33,532 nucleotides of DNA from Catenibacterium sp900764725 (GCF_934754625.1 NZ_CAKVIU010000020.1), one strand, 5' to 3'. Counted from the stretch's first letter, positions 23,807 through 33,243 are shown. Numbers and translations: made by a program. Notes: generated by a model not told the origin, from the sequence alone.

Positions 23807-25795
23807 ATGTCATTTGAAAGACTTAATGAATTAAAAGCCTTATTAAATAAATATAACTATGAATATTATGTACAGGATACTCCTACTATAAGTGACCAGG
23901 AATATGACCGTTTAATGGAAGAACTCATCCGTATTGAACAGGCCAATCCTGCTTGGGTTACAACTGATTCTCCAAGCCAGAGAGTAGGAGGAGAGGTCTT
24001 AGAAGGTTTCAAGAAGGTGACACATCAGCGTATGATGATGTCTCTTGGAGATATCTTTAATGAAGATGAAGTATATACCTTCAATGATCGTGTCACAGAT
24101 GTAATTCCTAATCCTGAATATATATGTGAACTTAAGCTTGATGGCTTATCTGTTTCACTTGTATATCAGGATGGTGTATTACAATATGGTGCGACAAGAG
24201 GTAATGGGACTATTGGTGAAGATATTACCCATAACGTAAAGACTATTCGTTCTATCCCTTTACATATTGACTTTAAAGGACCACTTGAAGTACGTGGTGA
24301 AATCATCATGCCTAAAAAGGCATTAGAAAGATTAAATGAAGAACGTACTGAAGCAGGTCTTCCTCTTTTTGCGAATTGTCGTAATGCTGCAGCAGGTAGT
24401 ATTAGACAATTAGATAGTCGTGTAGCCGCAAAAAGAGGACTTGATGCCTTCTTATATCATGTACCAGAAGCATCACAGTTAAATGCTTCAACACATTATG
24501 AATGCTTAGAAAAAATCAAGGAACTAGGATTTAAGACAAATCCTTATACACGTAAATGCAAGAACATTAAAGAAGTATGGCAATATATAGAAGAAGTCGC
24601 AAAACTTAGACCAACACTACCTTATGATATTGATGGTGTTGTAATTAAGGTCAATGATCTTGATTCACAAAGAAGACTTGGCTATACAGCCAAGGTCCCT
24701 AAATGGGCGATTGCCTATAAGTTCCCTGCAGAAGAGGTTATTACTAAGCTTAAGGATATTGTCTTTACAATTGGACGTACAGGACAGATTACGCCTAATG
24801 CGGTATTAGAACCAGTACGTGTGGCAGGATCACTTGTACAGCGTGCAACACTTCATAATGAAGATAACTGTATCCGTAAGGATATTCGTATTGGCGATGA
24901 TGTCATTGTAAGAAAAGCAGGGGATGTTATTCCTGAAGTTGTTTCTTCTATTAAAGAAAGACGTACAGGCAATGAAATACCGTTTAAGATGATTACAGTA
25001 TGTCCTAAATGTGGTTCACCACTTGTAAGAAAGCCTAATGAAGCAGCTTATTATTGTATGAATGAAGAATGTGATTCAAAGAAGATTGAAAAGCTTATTC
25101 ATTTTGCGAGTCGTGAAGCAATGAATATTGATGGACTAGGTGATAAGATCATTGAACAGTTCTATAACTTAGGTTTTGTGACATGTATTGAAGATATATA
25201 TCATTTAGATGTACATGAAAAAGAAATCATGGATATTGAAGGTTTTGGGAAGAAGTCCATGGATAAGCTCTTAGAAGCAATTGAAAATAGTAAAGCCAAT
25301 TCTCTAGAAAAGCTCTTATTTGGGCTCGGTATTAAGGGGATAGGAGCGAAGATGGCTGATACACTTGCATATCATTTTGGTTCTATGGATGCTTTACTTA
25401 ATGCGAATTATGTACAATTAACAAGTATTAAGGATGTAGGGGATACAATTGCCTCTTCACTTGCCGCTTTTAAACGTAATGAACGTAATCTAGAAATGAT
25501 TGAACATCTTAAAGAATTAGGTTTAAATATGGATTATTTAAAGGTACGTGATACAGGTGATAATCCATTTAGAGATAAGACAGTTGTAATTACGGGTACA
25601 CTTACACTTATGACTAGAAAGCAGATTAAAGACTATTTAACAAGTCAAGGTGCGAATGTCACAGGAAGTGTATCAAAGAAAACAGATTTAGTGATTGTTG
25701 GGGAAAATCCAGGATCTAAATATACAAAAGCAGTAGATCTTGGTATTTCAATCATGAACGAATCAGCATTTAAGGAGAAGATTATAAGTAATTGA
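23807..25795 (+). CDS. ligA: NAD-dependent DNA ligase LigA
   Basis: Seals nicks with NAD+; essential in replication. In the 662-residue form: Ia domain (1-70), adenylation motif ELKLDG with nucleophile Lys110, RGNGTIGEDITHN, an OB fold, a Zn finger with CPKCGSP and YYCMNEEC (about 400-425), helix-hairpin-helix repeats (GLGDK, GFGKKS, GIGAKM) and a C-terminal BRCT domain (about 585-662). Start choice: the ATG at 23798 touches its putative ribosome site AAAGGA (23792-23797), whereas the ATG at 23807 is 9 bases away and gives the usual MSFERL-type start. The next gene is separated by an insertion relic. Confidence 0.96.
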   Translation: MSFERLNELKALLNKYNYEYYVQDTPTISDQEYDRLMEELIRIEQANPAWVTTDSPSQRVGGEVLEGFKKVTHQRMMMSLGDIFNEDEVYTFNDRVTDVIPNPEYICELKLDGLSVSLVYQDGVLQYGATRGNGTIGEDITHNVKTIRSIPLHIDFKGPLEVRGEIIMPKKALERLNEERTEAGLPLFANCRNAAAGSIRQLDSRVAAKRGLDAFLYHVPEASQLNASTHYECLEKIKELGFKTNPYTRKCKNIKEVWQYIEEVAKLRPTLPYDIDGVVIKVNDLDSQRRLGYTAKVPKWAIAYKFPAEEVITKLKDIVFTIGRTGQITPNAVLEPVRVAGSLVQRATLHNEDNCIRKDIRIGDDVIVRKAGDVIPEVVSSIKERRTGNEIPFKMITVCPKCGSPLVRKPNEAAYYCMNEECDSKKIEKLIHFASREAMNIDGLGDKIIEQFYNLGFVTCIEDIYHLDVHEKEIMDIEGFGKKSMDKLLEAIENSKANSLEKLLFGLGIKGIGAKMADTLAYHFGSMDALLNANYVQLTSIKDVGDTIASSLAAFKRNERNLEMIEHLKELGLNMDYLKVRDTGDNPFRDKTVVITGTLTLMTRKQIKDYLTSQGANVTGSVSKKTDLVIVGENPGSKYTKAVDLGISIMNESAFKEKIISN

Positions 25796-25800
25796 ATATA

Positions 25801-25830
25801 TTGACTCTTGTGTTTGAATGTGTTTATATG
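25801..25830 (+). promoter_or_regulatory. candidate promoter downstream of ligA
   Basis: TTGACT (25801-25806) and TATATG (25825-25830), 18-base spacer. It may be the original promoter of the camS-gatCAB unit, now separated from camS by the tnpB relic, or that of the relic. Low certainty. Confidence 0.35.
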
Positions 25831-25848
25831 CTCATAGAGAGTGTTAAA

Positions 25849-26409
25849 ATGAACACATCAAATATCTCAAATTATAAACCAAAAGATTTTGCTTTATTAA
25901 AGAAGCTTAAAAAACAACTTATTTGAGAACAGAGAAGTCTTTCTCGAAAGTATGAAAATCTAAAGAAAGGAGAGTTCGCTCAAAAAAGAAATATACAAAA
26001 ATAAATGCTTAAGATACAGAAGCTTCATCATAGAATTGACAATATTCGTACTGATTACATCAATAAGATAATCGCAGAGATAGTAAAAACCAAGCCATCT
26101 TATATAACGATTGAAGATCTAAACGTATCAGGAATGATGAAGAACAGACATCTTTCAAAGGCAGTTGCTTTGCAGAAGTTTTATGAATTTAAAACAAAGC
26201 TTCTAGCTAAATGCAAGGAAAATGGAATTGAACTTCGAATTGTAGATAGATGGTACCCATCATCTAAAACATGTCATTGTTGTAAGAATATTAAAAAAGA
26301 TTTAAAGCTTTCAGATAGACTTTTCAGATGTGACTGTGGCTATATCGAAGACAGAGATTTCAATGCTGCACTTAATCTGAGAGATGCTACCACTTACGAA
26401 GTTGCATAA
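25849..26409 (+). pseudogene. tnpB: truncated tnpB (RuvC-like, IS200/IS605 or IS607 type) with two in-frame stops
   Basis: One continuous frame from 25849 to 26409 reads as the C-terminal half of a TnpB endonuclease, interrupted by TGA (25924-25926) and TAA (26002-26004). Between and after the stops are family motifs: EQRSLSRKYE, then IEDLNVSGMM (RuvC-II Glu), the Cys ribbon CHCC...CDC, and DRDFNAALNLR (RuvC-III Asp). The stops fall where Arg (CGA) and Gln (CAA) would be expected, so two C-to-T changes could explain them. The N-terminal half, with the first RuvC Asp, is missing. It cannot be an active nuclease. The last 134 codons (from 26005) are open, but I see no sign they are translated. 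It is inserted between ligA and camS. Confidence 0.88.
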
Positions 26410-26600
26410 ATAAATGCAAACGTAGGTATGTACCGAAGGCTATTTCGGGAATTTACGACTATGGAGTGTACAAGAACTTGTGAGTAGATATGATTTCGGT
26501 CAATCAAAAGCATACACGATGACATAGTAAGTAATGTTCGTGAGAACTTACATTATCTCGATGTGAGTATATTTAATCACATTTTGAGTGGCAGGCTAGC
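26410..26600 (+). ncRNA. omegaRNA-like 3' end of the tnpB relic
   Basis: The 190 bases after the tnpB relic hold several hairpins: CCGAA/TTCGG near 26430-26450, ACAAG/CTTGT near 26470-26480, GTAAG/CTTAC (26527-26531 with 26547-26551, enclosing GTTC/GAAC), and ATGTGA/TCACAT (26561-26566 with 26577-26582). Structured right ends that form guide RNA scaffolds are known for TnpB elements. I assign it by position and folding; whether it is transcribed is not known. Confidence 0.5.
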
Positions 26601-26605
26601 GGACT

Positions 26606-27715
26606 ATGAATAAATTATTAAAAGCTCTTGTTAGCATCATGCTTATTTTTGCGACAGGATGCTCCAGCAAAACTGTAAAAACATCAAATAGTACAAAAGA
26701 ATCATCAGCAAAGACATTTGATGGTAACTACTACAACATGATCAACAATGGTCGTTCTAAAAATAGTGAGAAGTTCTATTTAAACTTCAGTAATACAAAG
26801 GACTTAGTTACTATTGGTTCAGGATTACAGATTCTTTCTACAAAACACTTCTCTACCAATGATTATTATTTATCAGAAGGCTTACAGCTTACACCAACTG
26901 ATTACAATAATCTCTTAAAAAGAGACTCTGCAGGAACAAAAGAAGAAGATAAGAAATATCCTGATACATTACAGATAGAAAGTGGTAAGACATATGAAGG
27001 CTTACAAAGCCCTGTACTTGTGTCTAATATTACTGAGCAGGATTATTATAAGAAGAGTGGTTCTAGTTATGCCTTAAAGGGTATTAGTATAGCTATTATT
27101 CTTGATCCTAAGGAACAGATTGATGGTAAGCTTTCTTCTCCTGCAGTCACTTTAAGTGATGAGAAGTTAAGAAGCTATGCACAGCAGTGTGTTAAGAAAA
27201 CATATAAGTATATCCGTTCAAAGAAAAAAAAGCTTGCAGATGTTCCAGTTATGATTGGTATTTATCGTGCTAATAATAATGAAATATCTGAAACAAATGG
27301 TAATTATATTTATGAAGCATTCTGTGAAGGTGGCAGTACAGGTACATTAAAGAAAGTTAATCATGAAAATGTATACTTTACTAGTAGTCGTGCTACTAAA
27401 TTAGATCCAGCCACTGCATCAGAATTTGCGACTATCAAGTCTAACTTGAAGAAGGCTTCTACAGAAGCTGCTGGTTTAGTTGGGCAGGCCAACTATATCG
27501 ATGATACAATCCAGACAATGAAAATCACAGCACACTTGAATATCAAGACATATACAGAATTACTATATCTGACTTCAGTGATTGCTGATAACATTAATAG
27601 TAAATTCACACAGGACTTTAATATTAAGGTTCTTGTGTATTCACAGGATGAATTGATGGCTGTGATTATTAAACAAAAAGGTGAAGATGCAAAGACATCT
27701 ATATTAGAACAGTAG
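26606..27715 (+). CDS. camS: CamS-family lipoprotein (sex-pheromone cAM373 precursor family)
   Basis: Secreted lipoprotein of 369 residues. A lipoprotein signal peptide (MNKLLKALVSIMLIFATGC) puts the lipidated Cys at residue 19, followed by a Ser/Thr/Lys-rich linker and a body matching the CamS family in length and in its YYNMINNGRSKN region. In Staphylococcus the same order pcrA-ligA-camS-gatCAB occurs, and the cleaved signal peptide of CamS gives rise to a pheromone; whether that applies here is unknown. No convincing Shine-Dalgarno lies before the ATG (nearest purines CAGG and GCGGA), possibly because the relic insertion replaced the native leader. It is followed by gatC with AGGAGGT. Confidence 0.85.
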   Translation: MNKLLKALVSIMLIFATGCSSKTVKTSNSTKESSAKTFDGNYYNMINNGRSKNSEKFYLNFSNTKDLVTIGSGLQILSTKHFSTNDYYLSEGLQLTPTDYNNLLKRDSAGTKEEDKKYPDTLQIESGKTYEGLQSPVLVSNITEQDYYKKSGSSYALKGISIAIILDPKEQIDGKLSSPAVTLSDEKLRSYAQQCVKKTYKYIRSKKKKLADVPVMIGIYRANNNEISETNGNYIYEAFCEGGSTGTLKKVNHENVYFTSSRATKLDPATASEFATIKSNLKKASTEAAGLVGQANYIDDTIQTMKITAHLNIKTYTELLYLTSVIADNINSKFTQDFNIKVLVYSQDELMAVIIKQKGEDAKTSILEQ

Positions 27716-27725
27716 GAGGTCAATT

Positions 27726-28016
27726 ATGGACGATACAGATTTAATGTTGAAAAAACTAGGTAGAAAAACCATGTTCAACATCACTGACGAAGAAATGCCA
27801 GCATTAAGAGAACAGTATGAAGTATTCATGAGCCATGTACAGGCACTTGATGAAATTGATACTGAAGGTGTAGAACCTCTCGCATTCCCTTATGTGGTTG
27901 AAACAACATTCTTAAGAGAGGACGAACCTAATCATGTAATTAGTACAGAAGATGCATTAAAGAACTGCAAGACTGTACAGCGTAATCAGATTAGAGTTCC
28001 AAAGGTGGTAGGATAA
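27726..28016 (+). CDS. gatC: Asp/Glu-tRNA amidotransferase subunit C
   Basis: Small subunit (96 residues) that holds GatA and GatB together in the enzyme converting Glu-tRNA(Gln), and often Asp-tRNA(Asn), to the amidated form. It has the N-terminal helix pair and the later VEPLAFPY and LREDEPN segments typical of GatC. AGGAGGT precedes the ATG. The stop overlaps the gatA start by one base (TAATG). Confidence 0.94.
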   Translation: MDDTDLMLKKLGRKTMFNITDEEMPALREQYEVFMSHVQALDEIDTEGVEPLAFPYVVETTFLREDEPNHVISTEDALKNCKTVQRNQIRVPKVVG

Positions 28017-29458
28017 TGGTGACACATACTATTGAAGAATTACATGAACTTTTCAAAAGTGGAGAGTTAGATGTAAAAGAATATTATAAAGAATTATTTG
28101 AAGAAGCAAAGAAACAGCAGGAAAGACTCAATGCTTTTGTAACTATTACAGAAGATGAAGCTTATAAGGCTATTGAAGCTCCTATGACTGATGATCTTTT
28201 ATCTCATATTCCTTATGTTTTAAAGGATAACTACAACACTAAGGGTATTAAGACAACTGCATCTAGTAAGATGTTAGCTGACTATGTACCAGTATACAAT
28301 GCACATGTTGTAGATCTATTAAATAAGCATGGTGTTGGTTTAGTAGGTAAGGCTTCTATGGATGAACTTGCAATGGGTGGTACAAATAAATCAGCTCTCA
28401 CTGGTCCAGTACATAACCCTTGGGATACAAATCGTATTTCTGGTGGTTCATCAGGAGGATCTGCAGCTCTTGTTGCAAGTGGTTTGATTCCATTTGCACT
28501 TGGTAGTGATACAGGTGATTCAATTAGAAAACCAGCAGGATTTTGTGGTATTGTAGGTTTTAAACCAACTTGGGGTAGAATCTCTCGTTATGGTGTTATT
28601 CCTTATGCATCATCTCTAGACCATGTAGGTGCATTTACTAGAAACGTACGTGATATGGCAATTGTCACTGAAGCATTGGCTGGTAGAGATAATCGTGATA
28701 TGACTTCTTCAAATAGAGAAGTACCACACTACTTAGAAAACTTAACTACTGATATTTCTAACTTAAAGATTGGTGTACTAACTACAGTCTCTAATGAAGT
28801 AAGAAATGAAGAAGTAAAGAAGACTTTTGATCATGTTGTAGAAACATTAAAGTCACTAGGTGCAACAGTTGAAGATGTTGAAATGGATAAGAAGCTCATG
28901 AAGACTTTGCTTCCAACATATACTATTATTGCGAACTCAGAAGCAACAAGTAACCATTCATGCTTAGATGGTATTAAGTATGGTGATAGACAGCAGGGAG
29001 ATACTCCTGATGATGTTATGATTAATTCTCGTACTGATGGTTTTGGTGATCATATTAAGAGAAGATTCATTCTTGGTAACTTAGCTCTTGCGACTGAAAA
29101 CCAGGAAAAGATGTTCAGAAAAGCACAGAGAGTAAGAAGACTTGTAGTAGAAGAAGTCAACAAGATTTATGAAAACTATGATCTTATCATCGCTCCTAAT
29201 GGTGGAGGTGTAGCACCTTTAATTGATGAAGCAGCTGAAGATTACTTAAGTGATGAATATATCATTCTTGAAAACTGGTTATGTCTTGCTAACTTTGCAG
29301 GTACACCATCTATCTCTATTCCATCTGGATTTGTAGATAATATGCCAGTGGCTGTTAATATTTCAGGACGTATTTTTGAAGAACAGACTGTCTTGAATTG
29401 TGCTTATGCATTAGAAGAAGCATTAGGATTCAAGAACCAGTATAAGAGGGAGGACTAA
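28016..29458 (+). CDS. gatA: Asp/Glu-tRNA amidotransferase subunit A
   Basis: Amidase subunit that releases ammonia from Gln for the GatB site. The 480 residues carry the Ser-cisSer-Lys triad: Lys70 (YVLKDNY), Ser145 in GGSSGGS (143-149) and nucleophile Ser169. The signature around the nucleophile reads DTGDSIRKPA instead of the more common DTGGSIRQPA; it still fits the amidase pattern, and I recall similar forms in some other Firmicutes. It is coupled to gatC by overlap and followed by gatB after 2 bases. Confidence 0.94.
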   Translation: MVTHTIEELHELFKSGELDVKEYYKELFEEAKKQQERLNAFVTITEDEAYKAIEAPMTDDLLSHIPYVLKDNYNTKGIKTTASSKMLADYVPVYNAHVVDLLNKHGVGLVGKASMDELAMGGTNKSALTGPVHNPWDTNRISGGSSGGSAALVASGLIPFALGSDTGDSIRKPAGFCGIVGFKPTWGRISRYGVIPYASSLDHVGAFTRNVRDMAIVTEALAGRDNRDMTSSNREVPHYLENLTTDISNLKIGVLTTVSNEVRNEEVKKTFDHVVETLKSLGATVEDVEMDKKLMKTLLPTYTIIANSEATSNHSCLDGIKYGDRQQGDTPDDVMINSRTDGFGDHIKRRFILGNLALATENQEKMFRKAQRVRRLVVEEVNKIYENYDLIIAPNGGGVAPLIDEAAEDYLSDEYIILENWLCLANFAGTPSISIPSGFVDNMPVAVNISGRIFEEQTVLNCAYALEEALGFKNQYKRED

Positions 29459-29460
29459 AG

Positions 29461-30894
29461 ATGGATTACGAAAGAGTCATCGGGCTAGAAGTACATTGCG
29501 AATTAAAGACTAATTCAAAGATGTTCTCTGCTTCACCTGTTACATTTGGTGAAGATCCAAATACAATGATCAATGAAGTAGACATGGGTATGACAGGCAC
29601 ATTACCATGTTTAAATAAAAGAGGTGTAGAATTTGCGATTCGTGTATGTCATGCATTACATATGGAAATCGATGAATTACTATGCTTTGACCGTAAGAAT
29701 TACTATTATTCTGACCTTCCAAAAGGTTTCCAGATTACTCAGGATAAAAGACCTATTGGACGTAATGGTTATTTAATGATTGAAGTAGATGGAGAAGAAA
29801 AGCGTATCGATATCGAAAGATTACATATGGAAGAAGATACAGCTAAACAGCTTCATTTAACTGATTATTCATTAATTGATTACAACCGTGCTGGTATTCC
29901 TCTAATCGAAATCGTTACTAAGCCTTGTATCCGTTCAGGAAAAGAAGCAAGTGCTTATCTTGAAGCATTAAGACAGGTATTCTTATATACAGAAGTATCT
30001 GATGCAAAGCTTGAAGAAGGTTCTATGCGTTGTGACGTTAACGTTTCTATCCGTCCATTTGGTCAGGAAGCATTTGGTACACGTACAGAAATCAAGAACT
30101 TAAACTCTATTAGTAATGTACAGAAAGCTATTGATTATGAAGCAGGACGTCAGCAGGAAGTGATTGAATCTGGAGGAGAAGTTCTTCAGGAAACTAGAAG
30201 ATATGATGAAGTAGAAAAAGTCACTACAGTCATGCGTTCTAAAGGAGATGCAGTAGACTATAAGTACTATACTGAACCAAACATCCTACCTATTAGATTA
30301 GACCATGCATGGGTAGAACAAATCAAAGATGAATTACCTATGATGGCTGGAGAAAGAGAAAAACATTACGAAGAAGAATATGGTATTCCTAAGGTAGATG
30401 CGAAGATTCTTGTTTCTACTAAGTCTATGTCTGATTACTTCAATGAAGTGATTAAATATACTAAGAACTATAAGAATGCCTCTAACTGGTTATTAGGTGA
30501 TGTACTCGCTTTCTTAAATAAGAACAATCAGTCTTATGATGATATTGAATTAAATCCAGAATACTTAGCTAAGCTTATTAACTTTATTGAAGATGGTACA
30601 ATCTCTTCTAAACAGGCTAAGAAAGTCTTTGAACCAATGATGACAGAAAACAAAGATCCTGAAAAAATCATTGAAGAAAAGGGCATGAAACAGATTTCTG
30701 ACCCTAATGCCTTAAAGACTATGGCAAATGAAGTATTAGATGCGAACCCACAGTCTATTGAAGACTATGCAAATGGTAAGGATAGAGCTGTAGGATTCTT
30801 AGTAGGACAGGTAATGAAGAAGTCTAAAGGACAGGCCAACCCAGGAATGGTGAATAAGCTACTTGTTGAACTTCTTAAAGAAAGAATTAAATAA
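29461..30894 (+). CDS. gatB: Asp/Glu-tRNA amidotransferase subunit B
   Basis: Subunit that binds the mischarged tRNA, activates it with ATP and transfers ammonia. The 477 residues begin YERVIGLEVHCEL and include the catalytic-cradle stretches YYYSDLPKGFQITQ, HMEEDTAK, DYNRAGIPLIEIVT and GSMRCDVNVSIRP, with the helical tail domain near the C-terminus (VGQVMKKSKGQANP). Length is normal. Presence of gatCAB implies the indirect route to Gln-tRNA(Gln). Confidence 0.96.
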   Translation: MDYERVIGLEVHCELKTNSKMFSASPVTFGEDPNTMINEVDMGMTGTLPCLNKRGVEFAIRVCHALHMEIDELLCFDRKNYYYSDLPKGFQITQDKRPIGRNGYLMIEVDGEEKRIDIERLHMEEDTAKQLHLTDYSLIDYNRAGIPLIEIVTKPCIRSGKEASAYLEALRQVFLYTEVSDAKLEEGSMRCDVNVSIRPFGQEAFGTRTEIKNLNSISNVQKAIDYEAGRQQEVIESGGEVLQETRRYDEVEKVTTVMRSKGDAVDYKYYTEPNILPIRLDHAWVEQIKDELPMMAGEREKHYEEEYGIPKVDAKILVSTKSMSDYFNEVIKYTKNYKNASNWLLGDVLAFLNKNNQSYDDIELNPEYLAKLINFIEDGTISSKQAKKVFEPMMTENKDPEKIIEEKGMKQISDPNALKTMANEVLDANPQSIEDYANGKDRAVGFLVGQVMKKSKGQANPGMVNKLLVELLKERIK

Positions 30895-30948
30895 CTATAC
30901 TTTACTTTATTTCTTTGGTAAAATAGAAGGGTAAAGTAGGTGATTAAT

Positions 30949-31605
30949 GTGTCCAAAGAAAGATTTCATTTTGATGATGAAGAAGATGTAGCTATCCAGA
31001 CACCTAAGAAGAAGGCTGAAAAAAAGCCTACTCCTAAAGAAATGGGTATGAAACCATCTCAAACATCAAAAAAGAAAATTAAAACTAGATATATTGTGCT
31101 TGGAATCGTTGCAGTACTTGTACTAGCATTCGGAATCTATTTATATAGTGCTTTAAAGGATGAAGGAGCTATATATGGTGATCGTTGTGAAGGACTTGTA
31201 ACAGTTCAAAAGACTGTTTTAGATGATACAGTTAACGAAGCAAAGTCTAAATATAGTTCTATCGCATCTATGAATATTGAAACAGCATGTAAGCAGTTCA
31301 AGGTAGATATTGAATTTACTAATGGTACATCTGTCAAGACTGCTGAACAGGTTTCAAAAGAAGTTGTAAAAATTCTTGATTCAAAAGGTGGGCAGTCTGC
31401 TTATGAAGGATCTTCTTATTCAGAATTACTTAATAAGCATAATGGTGTTAAACAGTATGAAGTGAACCTTTATTTAACTGGTGGTAATGATACTGATTTC
31501 CCAATGTATGGTACTAAACAGGCAGGTAAGGATGATATCGCCTTTACTCTTGCATCTGTAAAGGATCAAGAAACAACTAATAAAGCGAAAGCAACAGAAC
31601 AATAA
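30949..31605 (+). CDS. single-pass membrane protein with basic cytoplasmic tail
   Basis: Not recognised. The 218-residue protein has a charged N-terminal tail: acidic (HFDDEEDVA) then Lys-rich with KKK clusters to residue 50. One membrane helix follows (IVLGIVAVLVLAFGIYLYSAL, about 50-70), then an extracytoplasmic part of about 145 residues with a Cys pair (CEGL and ACKQF) that might form a disulfide. The topology is like that of many small signal-anchor proteins. The start is taken as GTG at 30949, five bases after AGGTGA; a GTG at 30940 is also in frame. An extended -10 (TGGTAAAAT, 30916-30924) lies upstream and a terminator follows, so it is probably a single-gene unit. Confidence 0.7.
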   Translation: MSKERFHFDDEEDVAIQTPKKKAEKKPTPKEMGMKPSQTSKKKIKTRYIVLGIVAVLVLAFGIYLYSALKDEGAIYGDRCEGLVTVQKTVLDDTVNEAKSKYSSIASMNIETACKQFKVDIEFTNGTSVKTAEQVSKEVVKILDSKGGQSAYEGSSYSELLNKHNGVKQYEVNLYLTGGNDTDFPMYGTKQAGKDDIAFTLASVKDQETTNKAKATEQ

Positions 31606-31607
31606 AC

Positions 31608-31635
31608 AAAAAGCGATTTCTAATCGCTTTTTTTT
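31608..31635 (+). terminator. rho-independent terminator of the membrane-protein gene
   Basis: AAAAAGCGATT (31608-31618) and AATCGCTTTTT with loop TCT, T run to 31635. Confidence 0.88.
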
Positions 31636-31651
31636 AACGGGGAGGATATAT

Positions 31652-32998
31652 ATGAATAAGAGAGATCAATTTATAGGTGAATGTATCGATTATACACATG
31701 ATGGATTAGGTGTAGTCAAGCATGATAATACGACTATTTTTGTGAAGAATCTATTACTTCATGAAGTAGCCAAAATAGAAATAATCAAGGTTCTAAAGAG
31801 TTATTGTGTAGGTAGAGTAATAGAATTACAATCTCCTTCTATTGAACGTATAGAGCCTAAATGTGACTGTTTTAAACAATGTGGTGGATGTTCTTTAATG
31901 CATATGTCAGATAAAGAACAGCAGTCTTTTAAGACTAATAGAGTAAAAGAAACATTCTTAAAGATTGCTCATCAGGACTTGGAAGTCAATGATTGTTTGA
32001 TGGACGAAGAACCATACCATTATCGTAATAAAGTACAGGTTCCTTTTGGCATACAGGATGGTCATATTGTATCTGGGTTCTATAAAGCACGTACTAACGA
32101 TATTATTAATAATGATTACTGTCTTATTCAGAATGAATTCTCTAATAAAGTCATTAAACGTATTAAAGAACTCTTTGAAGAATATCATATTCAGCCCTAT
32201 GATAAACTCACTAAGACAGGTAATATTAAACATGTATTGACTAAAACAAGCTATCATAAGAATGAAGCCATGGTAGTATTTATTTCTTATAAGAAGAAAA
32301 TACCACATATCCATGAAATCATTGATACTCTAACTCATGAATATCCAGAAATACGTACAATTATTCAAAATATCAATCCTCGTCATGATAATGTGATATT
32401 AGGAGAAGAAGAAAAAGTATTATATGGTGAAGGATATATTGAAGATACACTTCTAGGTAATACTTATAAGATTTCTATGAAATCATTCTATCAGATTAAT
32501 CCAAGACAGGTAGAAGTACTTTATTCAAAAGCAATTGAATATGCAAGATTTAAACCTACAGATGTAGTCATTGATGCTTATTGTGGTATTGGTACTATTT
32601 CTTTAACTCTCGCAAAATATGTAAAGAAGGTTTATGGTGTAGAAGTCGTTCCACAGGCTATTGTGGATGCGAAAGAGAATGCGGAAAGAAATAATATTAC
32701 AAATGCGGAATTTGTATGCGATGATGCAGGTCATTTCATGACTGAGTTTGTAGAAAGAAATGAAAAGGTAGATTGTGTGATGGTAGATCCTCCTAGAAAA
32801 GGATGTTCTAATGAGTTCCTAGAAAGATTAACAACACTTTCTCCTGAACGTATTGTCTATATTTCATGTAATGTAGCCACACAAGCAAGAGATTTAGCAT
32901 ACTTAGTAGAAAAAGGTTATAAACCTCTAGATGTACAACCTGTAGACATGTTCCCTCATACTCCTCATATCGAAAATATCTTGTTGCTGAGTAAATAA
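31652..32998 (+). CDS. rlmD: 23S rRNA (uracil-5-)-methyltransferase, RlmD/RlmCD type
   Basis: SAM-dependent enzyme making m5U in 23S rRNA (U1939, and U747 as well in the Bacillus RlmCD type); which sites are used here is not decided by sequence. The 448 residues contain an N-terminal TRAM domain (1-60), Fe-S cysteines C71, C77, C80 and C157, the SAM motif DAYCGIGTISL, VDPPRKGC, and YISCNVATQARDL with the catalytic Cys. GGGGAGGAT precedes the ATG. A small gene follows after one base. Confidence 0.93.
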   Translation: MNKRDQFIGECIDYTHDGLGVVKHDNTTIFVKNLLLHEVAKIEIIKVLKSYCVGRVIELQSPSIERIEPKCDCFKQCGGCSLMHMSDKEQQSFKTNRVKETFLKIAHQDLEVNDCLMDEEPYHYRNKVQVPFGIQDGHIVSGFYKARTNDIINNDYCLIQNEFSNKVIKRIKELFEEYHIQPYDKLTKTGNIKHVLTKTSYHKNEAMVVFISYKKKIPHIHEIIDTLTHEYPEIRTIIQNINPRHDNVILGEEEKVLYGEGYIEDTLLGNTYKISMKSFYQINPRQVEVLYSKAIEYARFKPTDVVIDAYCGIGTISLTLAKYVKKVYGVEVVPQAIVDAKENAERNNITNAEFVCDDAGHFMTEFVERNEKVDCVMVDPPRKGCSNEFLERLTTLSPERIVYISCNVATQARDLAYLVEKGYKPLDVQPVDMFPHTPHIENILLLSK

Positions 32999-32999
32999 T

Positions 33000-33239
33000 A
33001 TGTTCCCATTTGATGATGATCCTCGTACTGCCTGTATAGTATGCAGTCATGCACTTAATAAAGAAGAACCTATTACTTATATTTCTCATGATGAAGATGG
33101 TATGTGGCAGTTCTTATGTGCTAAAGAACATACAATGGATGATGCGAAAGTTGTTGCATTAGAAGAAGTCTATGCATTAGATCCTAGTATTGGTGAAGTG
33201 GCAGATATGCCTTGTGGTTGTTACATAAATAGAAAGTAA
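33000..33239 (+). CDS. small DUF2185-like protein
   Basis: The 79-residue acidic protein begins one base after the rlmD stop and has no clear ribosome site, so it probably depends on coupled translation. The pattern (CIVCSHAL, then a MWQFLCAKEHTMDD strand-turn, then LDPSIGEVADMPCGC) resembles DUF2185 proteins, some of which occur as immunity-like proteins. Four Cys residues (12, 15, 74, 76) could bind metal, but only the CxxC and CxC spacing hints at that. Function unknown; a terminator follows. Confidence 0.6.
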   Translation: MFPFDDDPRTACIVCSHALNKEEPITYISHDEDGMWQFLCAKEHTMDDAKVVALEEVYALDPSIGEVADMPCGCYINRK

Positions 33240-33243
33240 AGTG

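Noticed and set aside
31958..32314. 118-residue minus-strand frame inside rlmD
   Set aside because: Antisense shadow of a well-supported enzyme; no initiation signals and an implausible composition.
32808..33089. Minus-strand frame across the rlmD/33000 junction
   Set aside because: Overlaps two + strand genes, has no ribosome site, and is mostly a complement of rlmD codons.
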